Assembly: GCF_029962835.1 (NCBI RefSeq) | Contig: NC_080577.1 | Location: 26,022,501 to 26,086,500 of the forward strand | Direction of reading: 5' to 3' | Source: Magnolia sinica | Lineage: Eukaryota; Streptophyta; Magnoliopsida; Magnoliales; Magnoliaceae | Length of the DNA stretch: 64,000 nucleotides | Notes under the pieces: generated by a model | What the model saw: the letters and a program-made list of their open reading frames with translations, nothing else | Databases searched by the model: none | What the model was told of the DNA's origin: nothing | Position numbers and translations under genes: made by a program | Shown here: in pieces, positions 33,978 through 46,602 of the stretch | Layout of the letters: the number at the start of each line of letters is the position of its first letter | Position numbering within the stretch: position 1 is the first letter of the stretch

Positions 33978-36900
33978 AGTTTTTGGCGCCGTTGCCGGGG
34001 ACTGACGGCTACGATTTTCTGAAATTAATTAGTTTTAGAATTAGTTTAAGATTAGGATTTTTCTAACTATAGGTCTAGGTTTTTCTTCTTTTAGAAACTA
34101 ACATGTTTTTCTCGTTTTGTAGGATCCTGACATAAGTTTCTAAATTGGTAATTCTTTCCTAAATTTCTCTACTTTTTCTACTTTTAAAATTAGGGTTTAA
34201 ATTTTAGAAATTTTCTAATTCCAGTATTTTCCTATTTGTAGGAAATAGTTTAATTTTAGAAACTTTCCTCTTTTATTTTTAGAAACTAGGTTAGTTATTT
34301 CCCTTTTTAAAAATTAACTTTTTATTTTTATTTTTTTAGTAACTTTCTAATTTTAACTCTCTTAGAATCTAAGGTTGTTTCCTAATTTATTTTTAGAAAA
34401 TTTCTACTTTTAGAATTTTTGTTTAGAAACTAACTTTCCTATTGTGTAGGCTTTTAAGGTAGAAATTTCTAATTCGGTAAGCTTTCTCTCTACTTTCTAT
34501 TTTTCAGTTCTCTTTTAGTAATTTACTTTCTAATTTAGGACTTTCTTCTTTTAGAAATTGACTTGTTTGTTTTCTTTTGTAGGTCTTTAACTTAGGGACT
34601 TCAATTTGGTAATTTCTTTCCAACTCTCTCTTTCTTTCTAGATCTTCTTTTCCTTTCTTAGGATTAGGTTTCGAATTTGATTGAGGGCTGTGAGTGTTTC
34701 ATGCCCAAGTGGGCCCGTGATAACACTCGACGTCTCTTGACTGAAGGAGGATTGGTTGAGGGGTTGACTATCCATCGCAGGACTAGACACCACTCGAAAT
34801 CCCCTGAGTTAATTGAAGTGATGGCTGGAAACTAACCTCTTCTACCCCAACATAGGGTGGAGGACATTCAGGATGAAAATGAGATGTATCAAGTACCCCC
34901 GCCACGTACTTTACGAGATTATTTACAACCAGCGGGGGTGAGTACGCTCTCATGCATGATTTTTTCTGAAAATACAGGACATATGGACATCAAGTCAGGG
35001 GTTATCAAACTCCTTCCTAAGTTCCATGGGCTTGAATCTGAAGAACCATATCTACATTTGAAAGAGTTTGATGAGATCAGAGCCACTTTATATTTTCAAA
35101 ATGTGTCTGAGGACACAGTCAGGCTGAGACTCTTTTCTTTTTCCTTAAAAGAGAAGGCTAAGACGTGGTTACATTCACTGCATCCTAGATCCATTGGCAC
35201 ATGGAATGATATGCAAAAAGAATTTATAAAGAAATTCTTTCCACATCATAAAACAATTACCCTTAGAAAAGCAATCATGAACTTCACCCAAAAGGAGGAT
35301 GAAACATTTTACCAATGTTGGGAAAGGTTCAAGGATTTGGTCAGTTCATGTCCACAACACGGCTTTGAAACGTGGCGCATTACAAATTTTTTCTACGATG
35401 GACTGACATCTTCCATGCGCCAAATGGTCGAGACAATGTGTAATGGAGAATTCATTAATAAAAATGTTGACGAGGTATGGGATTATCTCGATAGTCTTGC
35501 TGAAAAAACACAATCATGGGACTATTATCCAAAGTCGAACACCATGTCTAGGCCGACTCAATTAAAGGAGAAAGGTGGATTGTATCTCTTGAAAGAAGAG
35601 GATGATCTCAAGTGTAAAGTGACTACGCTCATAAGGAAAGTTGAGGCCATGAAAGGAAAGAAGGATAAGGTTAATGAAAGTGTTTGCGGCATCTATGATT
35701 GTAACATTCATACAATTGAAAATTGCTCTACAATACCCGCCTTTCGAGAAGTGTTGAATAAACAATCCAATGCCGTAAATAATTATCAAAGACCTTTCAA
35801 TAGACCAACCTCTAATAAGTATAAGCCTGGTTGGAAAAATCATCCAAACCTTAGTTGGAGAAATGGACAAACTGCTATCCCTTAAAGTTTCTTTAACCAA
35901 AATCCAAATCAGGGAAAACCTCAAGAAGAACCGGTTCAAAATTCCATGCTAGAGCTGACCCATGCAATGTGAGACTTTATGCAAAAGATGGATTCACGTA
36001 TGACGGTTATAGAAAAGGGGATGCTTCCTGCACAACCGCTCTCCAATCCTAAACCGCAATAAGAGACAAGTGATCCCAGCTCTTCAAATCAAATGGGGCA
36101 TGCTAAATCCATCACCATTCTTAGGAGTGGGAAGATCATTGATAAAACCCTTCCGGTTAGGCCCGAAAAGCCTCAAAAACTAGAAGAGGCCAATAATAAT
36201 GGATCTAGTGAGGCCCCACAAAAATTAGAACCAGAACTTCTAGAAAAGCCAGTTGCTCCATTTCCCCAACGGTTGGTCACACCAAAACCTCTCTCTAACT
36301 CTCAGGATATCTTAGAGGTATTGAAACAAGTGAAAGTCAACATTCCTCTACTTGATGTCGTAAAATAGATACCTTCATATGCCAAATTTCTGAAAGACTT
36401 ATGCACGACCAAACGACGGCAGAGTATTCAAAAGAAGATCTTCTTGACCGAGAAAGTGAGTGTCATCCTAAAGCAAGACGTGCCACAGAAATTCAAAGAT
36501 CCCGGTAGCCCAACCATATCATGTGTAATCGGGGACCATCGAATTGATCATGCACTTCTTGACTTAGGAGCGAGCGTCAATCTGATTCCCTACTCGGTAT
36601 ACAAATAGTTAGGTTTGGGTGAATTAAAACCCACCCTAACCACACTACAACTTGCTGATTGCTCTGTTCGTGTACCAAGAGGGATAATTGAGGATGTGTT
36701 GGTCCAAGTTGATAGATTTTACTACCCTGTAGATTTTATCATCCTGGACACCGAACCCATCAATAACATGAGCACTCAGATCCCCGTCATTCTTGGTCGC
36801 CCATTCCTTGCCACTTCAAACGCAATTATCAATTGCAGGAATGGTGTCATGACTATGTCTTTTGGGAATATGACATTGGAGTCAAACATTTTTTTCAATA

Positions 36901-37954
36901 ACGGCAGAAACTTAGAGGATGAGGACGATTTTCACGACATTAACATGATTGACTCTTTAGTGGAAGATACGACACCTCTGACCTTATCCTCTGACCCTCT
37001 AGAGACGTGCCTGACCCACTCCCATGATTTTGATGATGACATGATTAGGGAGACGTGTGCCTTGCTTGATACTGCACCGGTACTTGAAGTTAACCGGTGG
37101 AGGCCACAATTTGAAGAGTTGCCCCAAACTGATGTAGTGCCTCTACCGTCTAACCTCAAGCCGCCGAAGCTTGACTTAAAACCTTTGTCCTCTGATTTAA
37201 AATATGTCTATTTAGGTCAAGATGAGACATACCCGGTGGTGATCTCTTTCCATTTGGAGAAAGAACAGGAGAGTATGCTCATATCTACTCTCATTGAGCA
37301 TAAGGGAGCCCTTGGATGTACGATAGCGGACTTCAAGGGAATCAACCCCTCGATTTGTACTCACCGCATTTATCTTGAGGATAATCACTAAACATGAAAG
37401 GAACCAACTTGAAAAATTGAATGGATTGGGCGAACAGTCTTTACCATAGGTTTGCTCCCTATAGGTGAAGATTCGATTCCCCATGGATGATATTTGGAAA
37501 GGAGTGGGTGTGAAGTCTTTACCTTAGGTTTGCTCCCTATAGGTGAGGATTTGATTCCCCTTCTTGGCGTTACTTTTAATGAAAAAAAAAAAAAGAAAAA
37601 AAAAGAAAATGTGTGAGACAAGTTTGGGTTATCATGAATTCTCTTATTGGTTAACAATGATATCCTTAAATAGATAGGTGAATCTTAATGTTGATAAGTC
37701 GAGATTAGACTATACATCTATGGAATTCAATGTTTAGAATTGTTCTAATTGACAGATTAATATTTTGAACTTAATTATGAAGTTACCATGTGCTTGACTC
37801 TAGGAGAGAATTATACCCAACATTCATGAATCTTAGAATTTTCACATCTCGATTATTTGTTCACAAGTCACTCAATTTTACGGGAATTATCTTTTGGTTC
37901 TGAAAGTAAGTTTCGCATATTTTACTCGGGACTAGCAAAATGCTGGTTAGGGGT
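33978..37954 (+). mobile_element. Athila unit 2, internally shortened
   Basis: It begins with the Athila PBS (TGGCGCCGTTGCCGGGGA, 33984-34001; tRNA-Asp type) and about 850 bp of T-rich leader with many TTTTAGAAA words. Gag (about 34857-35880) and the linker/protease region (about 36090-37380) follow, then the 3' non-coding region and the next LTR. Gag has the full N-terminal part missing in unit 1 (PPPRTLRDYLQPAGVS). RT, RNase H and integrase are absent, so it could never have been autonomous in this form. Several further breaks are present. Confidence 0.85.
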
Positions 37955-40087
37955 TGTATTGAGGGTCAAATATTGCATATTAGACCCCAGTTATTACCTG
38001 GATCTACAAGCATAATACTGTTTAATGGCTGATTTAATTGTGTTGTGATGCAGAGTGTACGTACGAGCTTATACTGAAAAAAAGGATGATAAAGCATAGA
38101 TTTAATGCTCTGATAACACCAAGTCAAGGGACAGACTCTAGGGGACCAAGATCGACGGATTTACACGCCAGAGATCCGCGAAAATCAAGAAACTGAAACT
38201 CAAGCGACCTGAAAGTCAGCCAGAATGTAAGATCACGAGGTTCCCACCATCCGTTCAGCTCAAAAGTTCATACATGGCCAGGGGCCCACAAATTAACCGT
38301 ACATGTCGAATTTCAACCCTCAGATCCCTCCATAAGTGGCCCAACGGATGGATCAGCCCATAAACCATTGATTTTGGGCCCACCTGCTATCTGGATGTGC
38401 TTAAAAATTGGTCTCAACGCGTTAAATGAGTTGACAAAACGGATGGACGGAGCGGATTTCTCACGAACATCTCCATAGGACCTCATGTGCATCACGTGTG
38501 CATGGTACACAAGTGCACTAGCCGTGCACTGAATTTCTCAAAGTCGGTCAGCGCGTGCTGACCGACTCCCTCTTCTCCAATTTAAAAAAGGACACAGCGT
38601 CCTCACGCCGTCCGCCGGTTCCGTGCAGTGGGGCCTAGTTCTCATCCAAATCATCAATCTGGACCGTCCATTGTGTACAGAGGAGGGTTATTAACCTCAC
38701 CTAGGTGATATTTTGACATCATGCAATCCATGATAAAATCCTAGCCGTTGAACGCAGGATGGACGGCTGGGTTACAATTCAATGGTCCACACCTAACTCG
38801 ATCCAAAATCACCCATCTCTGAACGTTTTTTCGTGGGAAATCAAATGGACGGACTGGATTTCGAAACCGAAATCGATCATGGACCCCACCACGCATCAGC
38901 GCATGCTCTGTTGCGAACGTCCGTGAAAACCGGACGCCGCCTGGCTTTTTCGGGCCGTTGTGCGTCCATGGTGGTGGTCGGATGCATGATCCAGACCATC
39001 CAATCCTGTGCAGGGTCTAATCTAACCACACCCAAGAGGTTAGATCGTCAAGGTGGTTGGCCAAACCGCACCAAATGCGGGTCGAACGCAAGCACTTCTT
39101 GCGTAAAGACAGAGCAGCAGCAGGATTTCCTTCGCCGCTTCCTGCTCGTGAACGGACGCCTTCCACGGACGCAATCACCATCCCAGACTTGCTATAAGGA
39201 GAGAGATCAGCAGCAGGAAGAGACGTGGGTTTTGGTTGGACGTGAGCATGGCTTGGGCTTGAACGTGGAGACAGGGATTGACGTTTTTGGGCTTGGACGA
39301 TTGCAAGAGATTGCGAGAGAGAGAAGTTGAGTTCATCCTTTTTTTTTCTTATTATTTTTCTTTTACTTGGTTTATTTTATTTTTAAGAGAACCAGCCCAT
39401 TCATGTGTGGCTGAACCTCTTAGCTAGGGCTAAGAGGTGAAGCTTGTAGTCTGATGGGAGAGATGTTGCTTGTGCCTTTTGTTTAGATTGAAGGGGTTTT
39501 TGATTTAATTTTATTATGGGAATATTTTTAGTTTTTAATGGCATGTTGTGACTGAAATTACAATGGGTTTGCAATGGTTTTGAGTATTTCTTTTCCCTTC
39601 TTTTGATTATGATGTCAGGAAGCCCTGTTGTTCGCCATCGTCTCCTGGGCATGGTTGGATGTCGGTACCCTTCCTAACCTTCATAATCATCTGATTGGTT
39701 GGTAATTAGTTTAATTCTTTTGTTGACTTTGTCTCCTGGGTATGGTTTGGTGATAGAATCCATTCTAATTCATATACTTTTCATCTCTTTAAAATTATAT
39801 CAAAGGAAGTTCAGTCCGATTTCCATGATTCTTGATGCAGGCATAAGATCTCCCTGATCTCTACAAGTGGATCCTCTGAATCCCTAGTTTCCTTCTTCTG
39901 AATTCTTTAAGTTTTAGATAATTATTCCATCATTATTCCTCAAATCACACTCGATTTAGATTTCATCTCATTCTAGTTCTAGTTCTAGTTAGCTTCAAAT
40001 TACGTACAGGTTTCAGTCCCTTGGGATTCGACTTCGGTCTCACCGAGTTTATTACTACATCACAACCTTATACTTGGGGAGTGAACA
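37955..40087 (+). repeat. Athila terminal LTR (3' end of the compound locus)
   Basis: It starts TGTATTGAGGGTCAAATA and ends GGGGAGTGAACA; the host-like flank TAATTTCG follows. Nearly the same as the LTR at 31866-33977. No target duplication can be assigned because the left end of the compound locus is truncated. Confidence 0.85.
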
Positions 40088-40496
40088 TAATTTCGTTTTG
40101 GTGGTGAAGATTCAAGATTATTACTATTTAAATAAGGCAATGTTGCCAGTTTACAATTTATAAGAATGTTTGTTTGATTTTATTTCCAATGGTTGGCTAT
40201 CTATCTTGTTCAAATATAGGAGAAATGATCACATACAGCCTGTGAATGCGACCTCTCACCTAGGAGTGGGCTGCACCTTGATTATCAACCAGTGCGAAGA
40301 TCACGAAATTAAAGATTATACATTGGGTTAGACACAATGTCGAAATCATAGACAGGCAACACTGCATAGGCTGGACCAATTCAATGAATGTTTGATCTAA
40401 TTTCATGCCAAGCCATCTTCATGGTGGTCCCCATTTATTGAAAAGATTAAGTTCCTATCCATGAAAAGGCAGGAAAATGTTGCGTGGAAGAAAAGT
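40088..40496. other. Gene-free spacer
   Basis: No gene, structured repeat or recognisable element is seen between the Athila LTR end and the poly-T run at about 40497. Confidence 0.4.
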
Positions 40497-41015
40497 TTTT
40501 TTTTTTTTAAAAGGATCTATGATATATAAAGCAAAATCTTTTTACAGCGAAAAGATTCAGACGGGCCCACGATTAAAGCCCGCCTATCGCAAGAGACTAA
40601 AGGAAAACTCAAAGCCCAAACAAGGCAGCAAATATTAGCCCATTTGGAGGCTACCCAGCCTGGTTCTGTCTAGGAATAGAAGACCTCGAATTTTGGTGGG
40701 GAGATCTTCAATCGCATGGAAAAATTGATCCACTTGGCCTGCACTCCCCAAACGAGCCAGCTCATCAGCAAGATAGGTTGCCTCTCTACGACATTGGGCA
40801 AAACGAACTTCAATAGAAAGAATAAGAGCCTTGATCGTAGTCATCTAGTACCACATGGTCCAAGAGAGGGACAAATCACATGAGAGAGCCAATACGATTG
40901 ACTTGGAGTCTCTGGCTACCTCCACTTTGTTGAGACCGAGTCTCGCGCTAAGGTTGAGCCCATCCAGTATTGCTCTAATTTCGGCCCGCATATTAGACCC
41001 GAGGCCATAAGCATG
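40497..41015 (-). mobile_element. 5'-truncated LINE fragment with RNase H domain
   Basis: On the minus strand the sequence encodes the C-terminal RNase H domain (RVT_3 type) of plant L1-like LINEs: GLGSNMRAEIRAILDGLNLS, ARLGLNKVEVARDSKSIVLA, then EVRFAQCRREATYLADELARLG. One stop (TAG at 40845-40847) splits the frame. The catalytic Asp of ARDS and the Glu of AEIRA are visible. A T run at about 40497-40508 is the poly(A) tail in minus orientation, so the fragment has a genuine 3' end. It is severely 5'-truncated, ending where a MITE begins at 41016. No clear target duplication was found. Confidence 0.7.
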
Positions 41016-41346
41016 CGAACGGATTAGGTGTGCCTCCAGCCTCACACAACATGGTGTAGCCCTGACACGGGGCTCATCTTGATATATGTATTATATATCC
41101 ACTCTATCGATCTATTTTTCTAGATCATTTTACATCATGAACCCAAAAATGAAGCAATTACAATCTCAGATGGACCAGACCACATGAAATAGTGACAATT
41201 GGATCTACTTCATTTTTGGGCCGTGACCTAAAATGAGCTGGCAAAATGGATGGATGGAGTGAATATACAATACATACATCATTCATGGGCCCCATGGTGA
41301 CGGCAGAACCATGTTGGGTGAAGCCGAGGCTACACCTAATCCGCTC
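41016..41346. mobile_element. MULE-like MITE, short member of the palindromic family
   Basis: The ends GAACGGATTAGGTGTG..CCTC..CACACAACATGG and CCATGTTG..GGTGAAGCCGAGGCTACACC then TAATCCGCTC are inverted with few mismatches over about 40 bp. The interior is near-palindromic (TTTTCTAGATCATTTTA; CATTTTTGGGCCGTGACC; GGATGGATGGAGTGAATATACA). It abuts, and probably inserted into, the LINE fragment. A 9-bp duplication is not evident. Confidence 0.65.
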
Positions 41347-42095
41347 CTTTCATCATGAACCCAAAAATGAAGCAGTTGGGAATTTATAGTTTTTCATTCC
41401 CATTTGAAAAGTGGGGTAAGGTTTTTGAAGAAATGTCGAGGAATGGAATTTGTGGAGAATGAAAATACCACTAAAATGTGAGCCAAACTTAAATTTTTTT
41501 AAAAAAAGGGAGTTAAAAGGTATGCTTGGTTGCACAAATTTCATATACTTTCTTTTATACTATGAGCCTTGGGTATTTCCCTTTCTCATGATGGGTATGC
41601 CATTGCATGATAATGTGGGTTGGGTTTAGGTCTAGCATGTAAGACATGATGTTTTTACTGGTTGGGCTTTGGCTTGGGCCATTGTAGCCCAACTTAGCTC
41701 GAGTCGGGGGCATTGAATTTTGATTTGTGAGAATCAAGTTACCAGTGGTGGTCTATTGATTTATCTATTGCATTCTTTGGCTTGGAAAATAGTCAGGAAA
41801 AGACATTGAGAGTCCAAACCTCTATCTTCCCTCTTCCCTTGAAATCCAACCACCTTTAACAAGGCTTTCAAGTTAATTCACATGCAATGGAAATTTGAAT
41901 GCCCACCATTGAAAACTTCTTGTGGACCACATAAGTTTTAGATTATGTTGATATTTGTGTGTTACTTATATATATATATATATATATATATTCAGTCTAA
42001 CCTTATTAACATGTTGGATGGCTAATAAACATACTGTGAGCCTTAGGAAGTTTTTAGTGGTTGACAATCAATCACCACTGTTTACTTTTCTTCAA
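41347..42095. other. Gene-free region with MITE fragment and (TA)n
   Basis: About 41890-42095 carries internal phrases of the palindromic MITE family (GCCCACCATTGAAAACTTC, then GGTTGACAATCAATCACC), split by a (TA)11 run at about 41970-41991. No complete ends are seen and no gene is supported. Confidence 0.45.
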
Positions 42096-42900
42096 GATAA
42101 CACTATTCTACTGTGATTGGGTGCACATCGAAGATACTTCTAATGCATGTTATGTAGATCCCGAAACAAATATGATATTTGTTAGTCTAGGAAGGTTTAG
42201 AAGGAATATTAAAGAAGAGGATGAGCCATTTATCCATGCATCTTAGGCGGCTAAGGTCTTCTATTGTAAGGATCCGACAATAGATGACTGGCCTGTTGTA
42301 TTAGATGTTTCGAAGCGATTGACAAAGGACGCACATGCATTTGAAGATCCATTAATTAGTGTTTGAGGCCAGGTTAACTGCAGGTTTATCTTCAAGCCCT
42401 TAATAAATGATTTGTATGACCCAAATAGTGAAGATATACAAGAAAGGTTATATGCAGAAAATCGAATCAAGTAACCTACTTCTTCGGAAATGGATAAGAA
42501 ACTGATCAAGTTTCATATTAGGTTAGAAGTAAACTAAATTACATTTACTATATGAGAATTGTTTCTTTTTCATTTTTTACGAATTCAACCAAAACATATG
42601 CTTGTGTATTGCGTCGTCTCTTTATAATGTATAGCAACATATTAAATGACTAATAATCTGGAAAAAAAATTTGTAGGAATTATGTCATATGCAGGGCCTT
42701 CCTAGTTCTGCCCTAGGAAGCAACATAAAGAACCGACTTATAATCAATCCAAATGGGGAGCCTCTTGGAGAATATGCAAGTTAATTTTCTACATTTTTAG
42801 GAAATGTAGCCAGGACACACTATCCAATTTCATACAAAGATTGATGAATTATACCTAAAAGCATTAAGGATAATGTTTAGTCTATCATTTTGGTAAGCAT
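42096..42900 (+). mobile_element. CACTA (En/Spm) transposon coding relic
   Basis: Two parts are recognisable. About 42110-42480 reads FYCDWVHIEDT..YVDPETNMIFVSLGRF..DEPFIHAS..AAKVFYCKDP..DWPVVLDV, the DUF4216 pattern of CACTA ORFs. Stops lie at 42244 (TAG, after FIHAS) and near 42364 (TGA). About 42680-42890, past a TTTGTAG that may be a splice acceptor, reads IKNRLIINPNGEPLGEYA..FLGNVARTHYPISYKD, matching the plant transposase PF03004 (Ptta/En/Spm) pattern. No CACTA ends or 3-bp duplication are visible. It is a broken DNA-transposon fossil whose 3' side abuts an LTR-like start at 42911. Confidence 0.6.
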
Positions 42901-42910
42901 TGAAATACAT

Positions 42911-43246
42911 TGTAACATCTCGAACTTTTCAATACCCGAGTATTGAAAGTTCTCAAGTGTCACTATGAAGTTTAACTTAGTATGTACATGTGTATGATAC
43001 CGATTTAACTATCCTAACCTTACATCTATTCTCTAACATGAATATGATCGTTGAGAATGATCTTTGTCCATAGATCAAGCTATTCGACCATTGATTTTAA
43101 GACAAGATCATCATATGTCCAAGTATTCCCACTTGTTCATCATAACCAACTAGTCGATTATCCACCGATAGGTAAAGATATTTGATCATCCACTTTGAGT
43201 TTGGATCACTCGATCATAATAAACTAACTACTTGAGATCTACATCC
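42911..43246 (+). mobile_element. LTR-like sequence, left part (interrupted)
   Basis: It begins TGTAACATCTCGAACTTTTC, the style of start seen on Tekay/Del-type LTRs, and contains no gene. At 43247 a second LTR-like sequence begins; similar AT-rich sequence seems to resume at 48898. The right end of this outer LTR was not identified. Confidence 0.4.
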
Positions 43247-44011
43247 TGTAAGACCCGTATCTTAGCCTGTACCGTTCCGTAGGCTTCTGCGGTCCTCCCG
43301 GTTGAATTCTGGCAACCCGCAACTTGTAATCAACATTTACGCATGACCCTGAGTTGTATCCCGCATTCCAGAGTCAGCTCGACCTGAGACTTGTACCCTT
43401 ATGACCGCGCCGTCGTCGCGGTTTCGATGCCGCGTCTCGCACGTCGAGGCGATACCCGGGCCAAGAGATGTGGACCGCGTTCAGTTCGAGGAAAAATGTC
43501 GTGCATTGCGAATTTCGAGAGAATCTCTATGACACGTCACATCAATCCATCAATCAAGTCAAGTACAAGCAACCATCCTCCCTCTTACACCACCCTTACC
43601 TAAAGTCAACTCTCTCTCTCTCTACCCATCCCTCTTCCACCCAAAATTCAACCCAACCCATCCCTCTTCTTACACACCCATCCCTCTCTCCTTACATCAC
43701 CCCTCTCTCTCTCATTTCTCTCTCATTCAAGCAACCTAATGAGAGATCCAATGTCCAAGCTCTCCATGAGAAAGAGCTAGGTGTGGCCCATCTTCCTACC
43801 ACATAATCCAACCCTTAGATCATCATCTCCACCATTGAAGGAGCTTCTTAGGAGCCTTGGAGCGCTAGGGAGGAAGAAGAAGGAAAGGTGGGTGATATTT
43901 TTTTTAATTTTCAACCGTTGATTGAGGGCCCACTTGTGGTGGGACCCATCTTGATGTATGTATTGTTTAGGGAAGGGTCCATAGTGGCGGGGTCCCTCCC
44001 CTTCTCACCGA

Positions 44012-44049
<38 letters not shown>

Positions 44050-45799
44050 TGGGCATAACCCACTAGATCCACACCGATTGTAGACCCACCACGATGAATG
44101 TATTTTATCCATGTCGTCCATCGAGTGGGCCCACCTGGCAGTTCGTTTGGACGAGCCAGATTGGAGGGAAAGCATAAATGTTAACTTGATACAAGCAGGT
44201 GGACCACAAGTGTGGACCCACTAGATAAATGCGTTTCATCTATGCCATAGCTGGACGGTGGAAACCCACTGTGGTATGTGCTAACTGCACACCGTGCACC
44301 CCCGGGGAGCCCACGTGATGTATATATTTTATATATATTCATACCCTCCACACACATGGACCCCACTTTGGTGTATGTATCTTATCCACACCATCCACCC
44401 TTTTTCTCGGCTCATTTTAAGCGTTGAGCTGAAAAATAAAGCCAATCCGAATCTCTGGTAGGCCATAATGTAGAAAATAATGGTCTTGGGTGATTTATAT
44501 TGTTAAGGCCCACTGTGATGTTTCTATGTACAAAAAAATATTGCATATTGGGCTCGTTAGATCTGTTACGAGCCAGGGAGACCAATAATCGGCATGGATC
44601 CCCCTGATGTGGGCCCCACCTACGAAAAACCTCAAAAAAATAAAAATAAAAATAAAACTACATAAACATGGGACGCTGTTGCTGTCAGCGTCCTCGCTGC
44701 TTGTTTAAGGATGGGACGGTGGGCCCCGTCACAGGCCCCACCACGATGTATGTTGCATATCTACACCGTGCATTTGATGGGTCCCCTTTGGGAACTAGGT
44801 TTCTCCAAAAATCAGCCGTACATGGGGCTTAGGTGGCCCACACCACCAAAAGTAGTATTGGATTGAACGTCTACCATTGAAACATTTTGAGTCACATAAG
44901 TTTTTGATCGAAATGAAATTTGTTTTTTTCCTCTTTATTCAGGTCTTTGTGACCTTATGAACAGATGAGATGGGAAATAAATGTTATGGTGGGCCCCACG
45001 TGGGACCCACTTACCATGGAAAGTAGATTGGCTGAAGTACCTCACCCGCAACTATTGTTGTTGCTGCGTTTGATGTCAGCAACGTCTATGGGACCCCATG
45101 ACATATTTGTTTCATCTATGCATCTATGCGTCTACGTGGGAATGGTGGGCCTGATGTAGTGGTTGTCCACACTTGAGACGTGTGGACCCCCCCTCGATGT
45201 GTGGGTTTTTATATCTACATCGTCCATTGCTGGACAGTGGTAGATGAGGACCACCTTGATGTATTTATTTTAAATCTAGGCTGTCTATCTGTGCAGTGGA
45301 CCGCATCTTGATATAAGTGTTTTATCTACACCTTCTGTGCAGTGGATCCCACCTTGATGAATATGCTCTATATCCACCTGTCCATCTGGACGAGTGGCGT
45401 GAGGCCACCATGATGTATTGTTATATCTGATCGTCCTTCCACTTGAGGACATGGACCCCACTTGAATGTATGTGGTTCTCCAGCCGTCCATCTATCTAAG
45501 GTGGTGTGGGAACCCGCCGTGATGTATGTATTCACCACGCCGCCCATTGGCATGTGGGGCGCACCATAATGAATATGTTTCAACCATGCTGTCCATCTGT
45601 TTTGCTAAACCATGGACTGCCCCATTTGGTCCACTTAATATATGTGAGGCCCACTTGTTGTATGAGGCCCAAAAATCAGACCCATGCGATGTATTTATGG
45701 CCTCTGAATGAGGCTCAATGAGATGTGTTTGCAGCTCATTTAACGAGGCTCATGTGATACATTTGAGGCCCATATGATAGGGCCCACCTACTTGAATCT

Positions 45800-46010
45800 G
45801 AGGCCTATGGACAAGGCCCATTGTAATGTATTCGAGGCCTATGGGCAAGGCCCATTGTGACATGTTTAGGCCCATGACGTGTGGCCCATTTGATGTATTC
45901 GAGGCCCAGATACATGGCTTATTTGATGCATATGAGACCCATGTGTAGGGCCCACATGTTATGCATTTGAGGCCCATGAGTAGGATCCACTTGTTGTGTA
46001 TATGAGGTCT
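45800..46010. repeat. Decayed 34-bp tandem repeat, first block
   Basis: GAGGCC(C/T)A-type words recur at 45800, 45834, 45867, 45901, 45934, 45969 and 46004, spacing 33-35 bp, with the shared pattern GAGGCCCAT..(T)GATGTATT. It is one block of the long repeat area within the 43247-48897 insertion. Confidence 0.6.
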
Positions 46011-46433
46011 ATTGGTGCGGCCCATTATGCGGTCCACTTGTTGTATTTGAGGCCCATAGGCAAGGCCTGATGAGATGTACTTATGGCCCATAGTGATGCA
46101 TATTAGGCCCTTGAGTGAGGCCCATGGTGATGCATATTAGGCCCTTATGTGAGGCCATGGGCCCACTATATGTCTGGCCCTATGTGGGTCATTCCTTTGG
46201 TTAAATGTCCACATTGATGGGCAATGATGGTTGAGTGTCTACATTGTGACCTTTCCTTAGGCCTTGTTAGGCCCATTCTCATCATTTTCTTAGTGGGTTA
46301 ACCCAAATAAGTGGGCCCATTTGCCATAGATGGATGGTTTCACACTATCGGATTTGATATAACCATGACCGAGGGCCGATCTTTATATTATGATTGATCG
46401 GTTGTTCATCTATGGGCCCCACCTTGTTTATAT

Positions 46434-46602
46434 GCCGATTGTCGAGGCCGATTCTTATTATCGAGGCCGATTCCGATTGTCAAGGAAGATTGTCAAAGTC
46501 GTTTCCGATTGTTGAGGCCAATTCTGATTGTCGAAGCCGATTCTGATTATCGAGACCGATTTTGATGATCGAGGCCGAATATTGAGGCCGATTGTCGAGG
46601 CC
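46434..46602. repeat. 19-bp tandem repeat (GCCGATTCTGATTGTCGAG)
   Basis: About nine to ten diverged units, most 19 bp and some 12-13 bp, with the core GATTGTCGAGGCC. It directly precedes the 34-bp array. Confidence 0.65.

Noticed and set aside
43391-43806. Two overlapping frames near the start of the large LTR-like insertion
   Set aside because: They run through a CT-rich tract of an LTR-like sequence and have no similarity.
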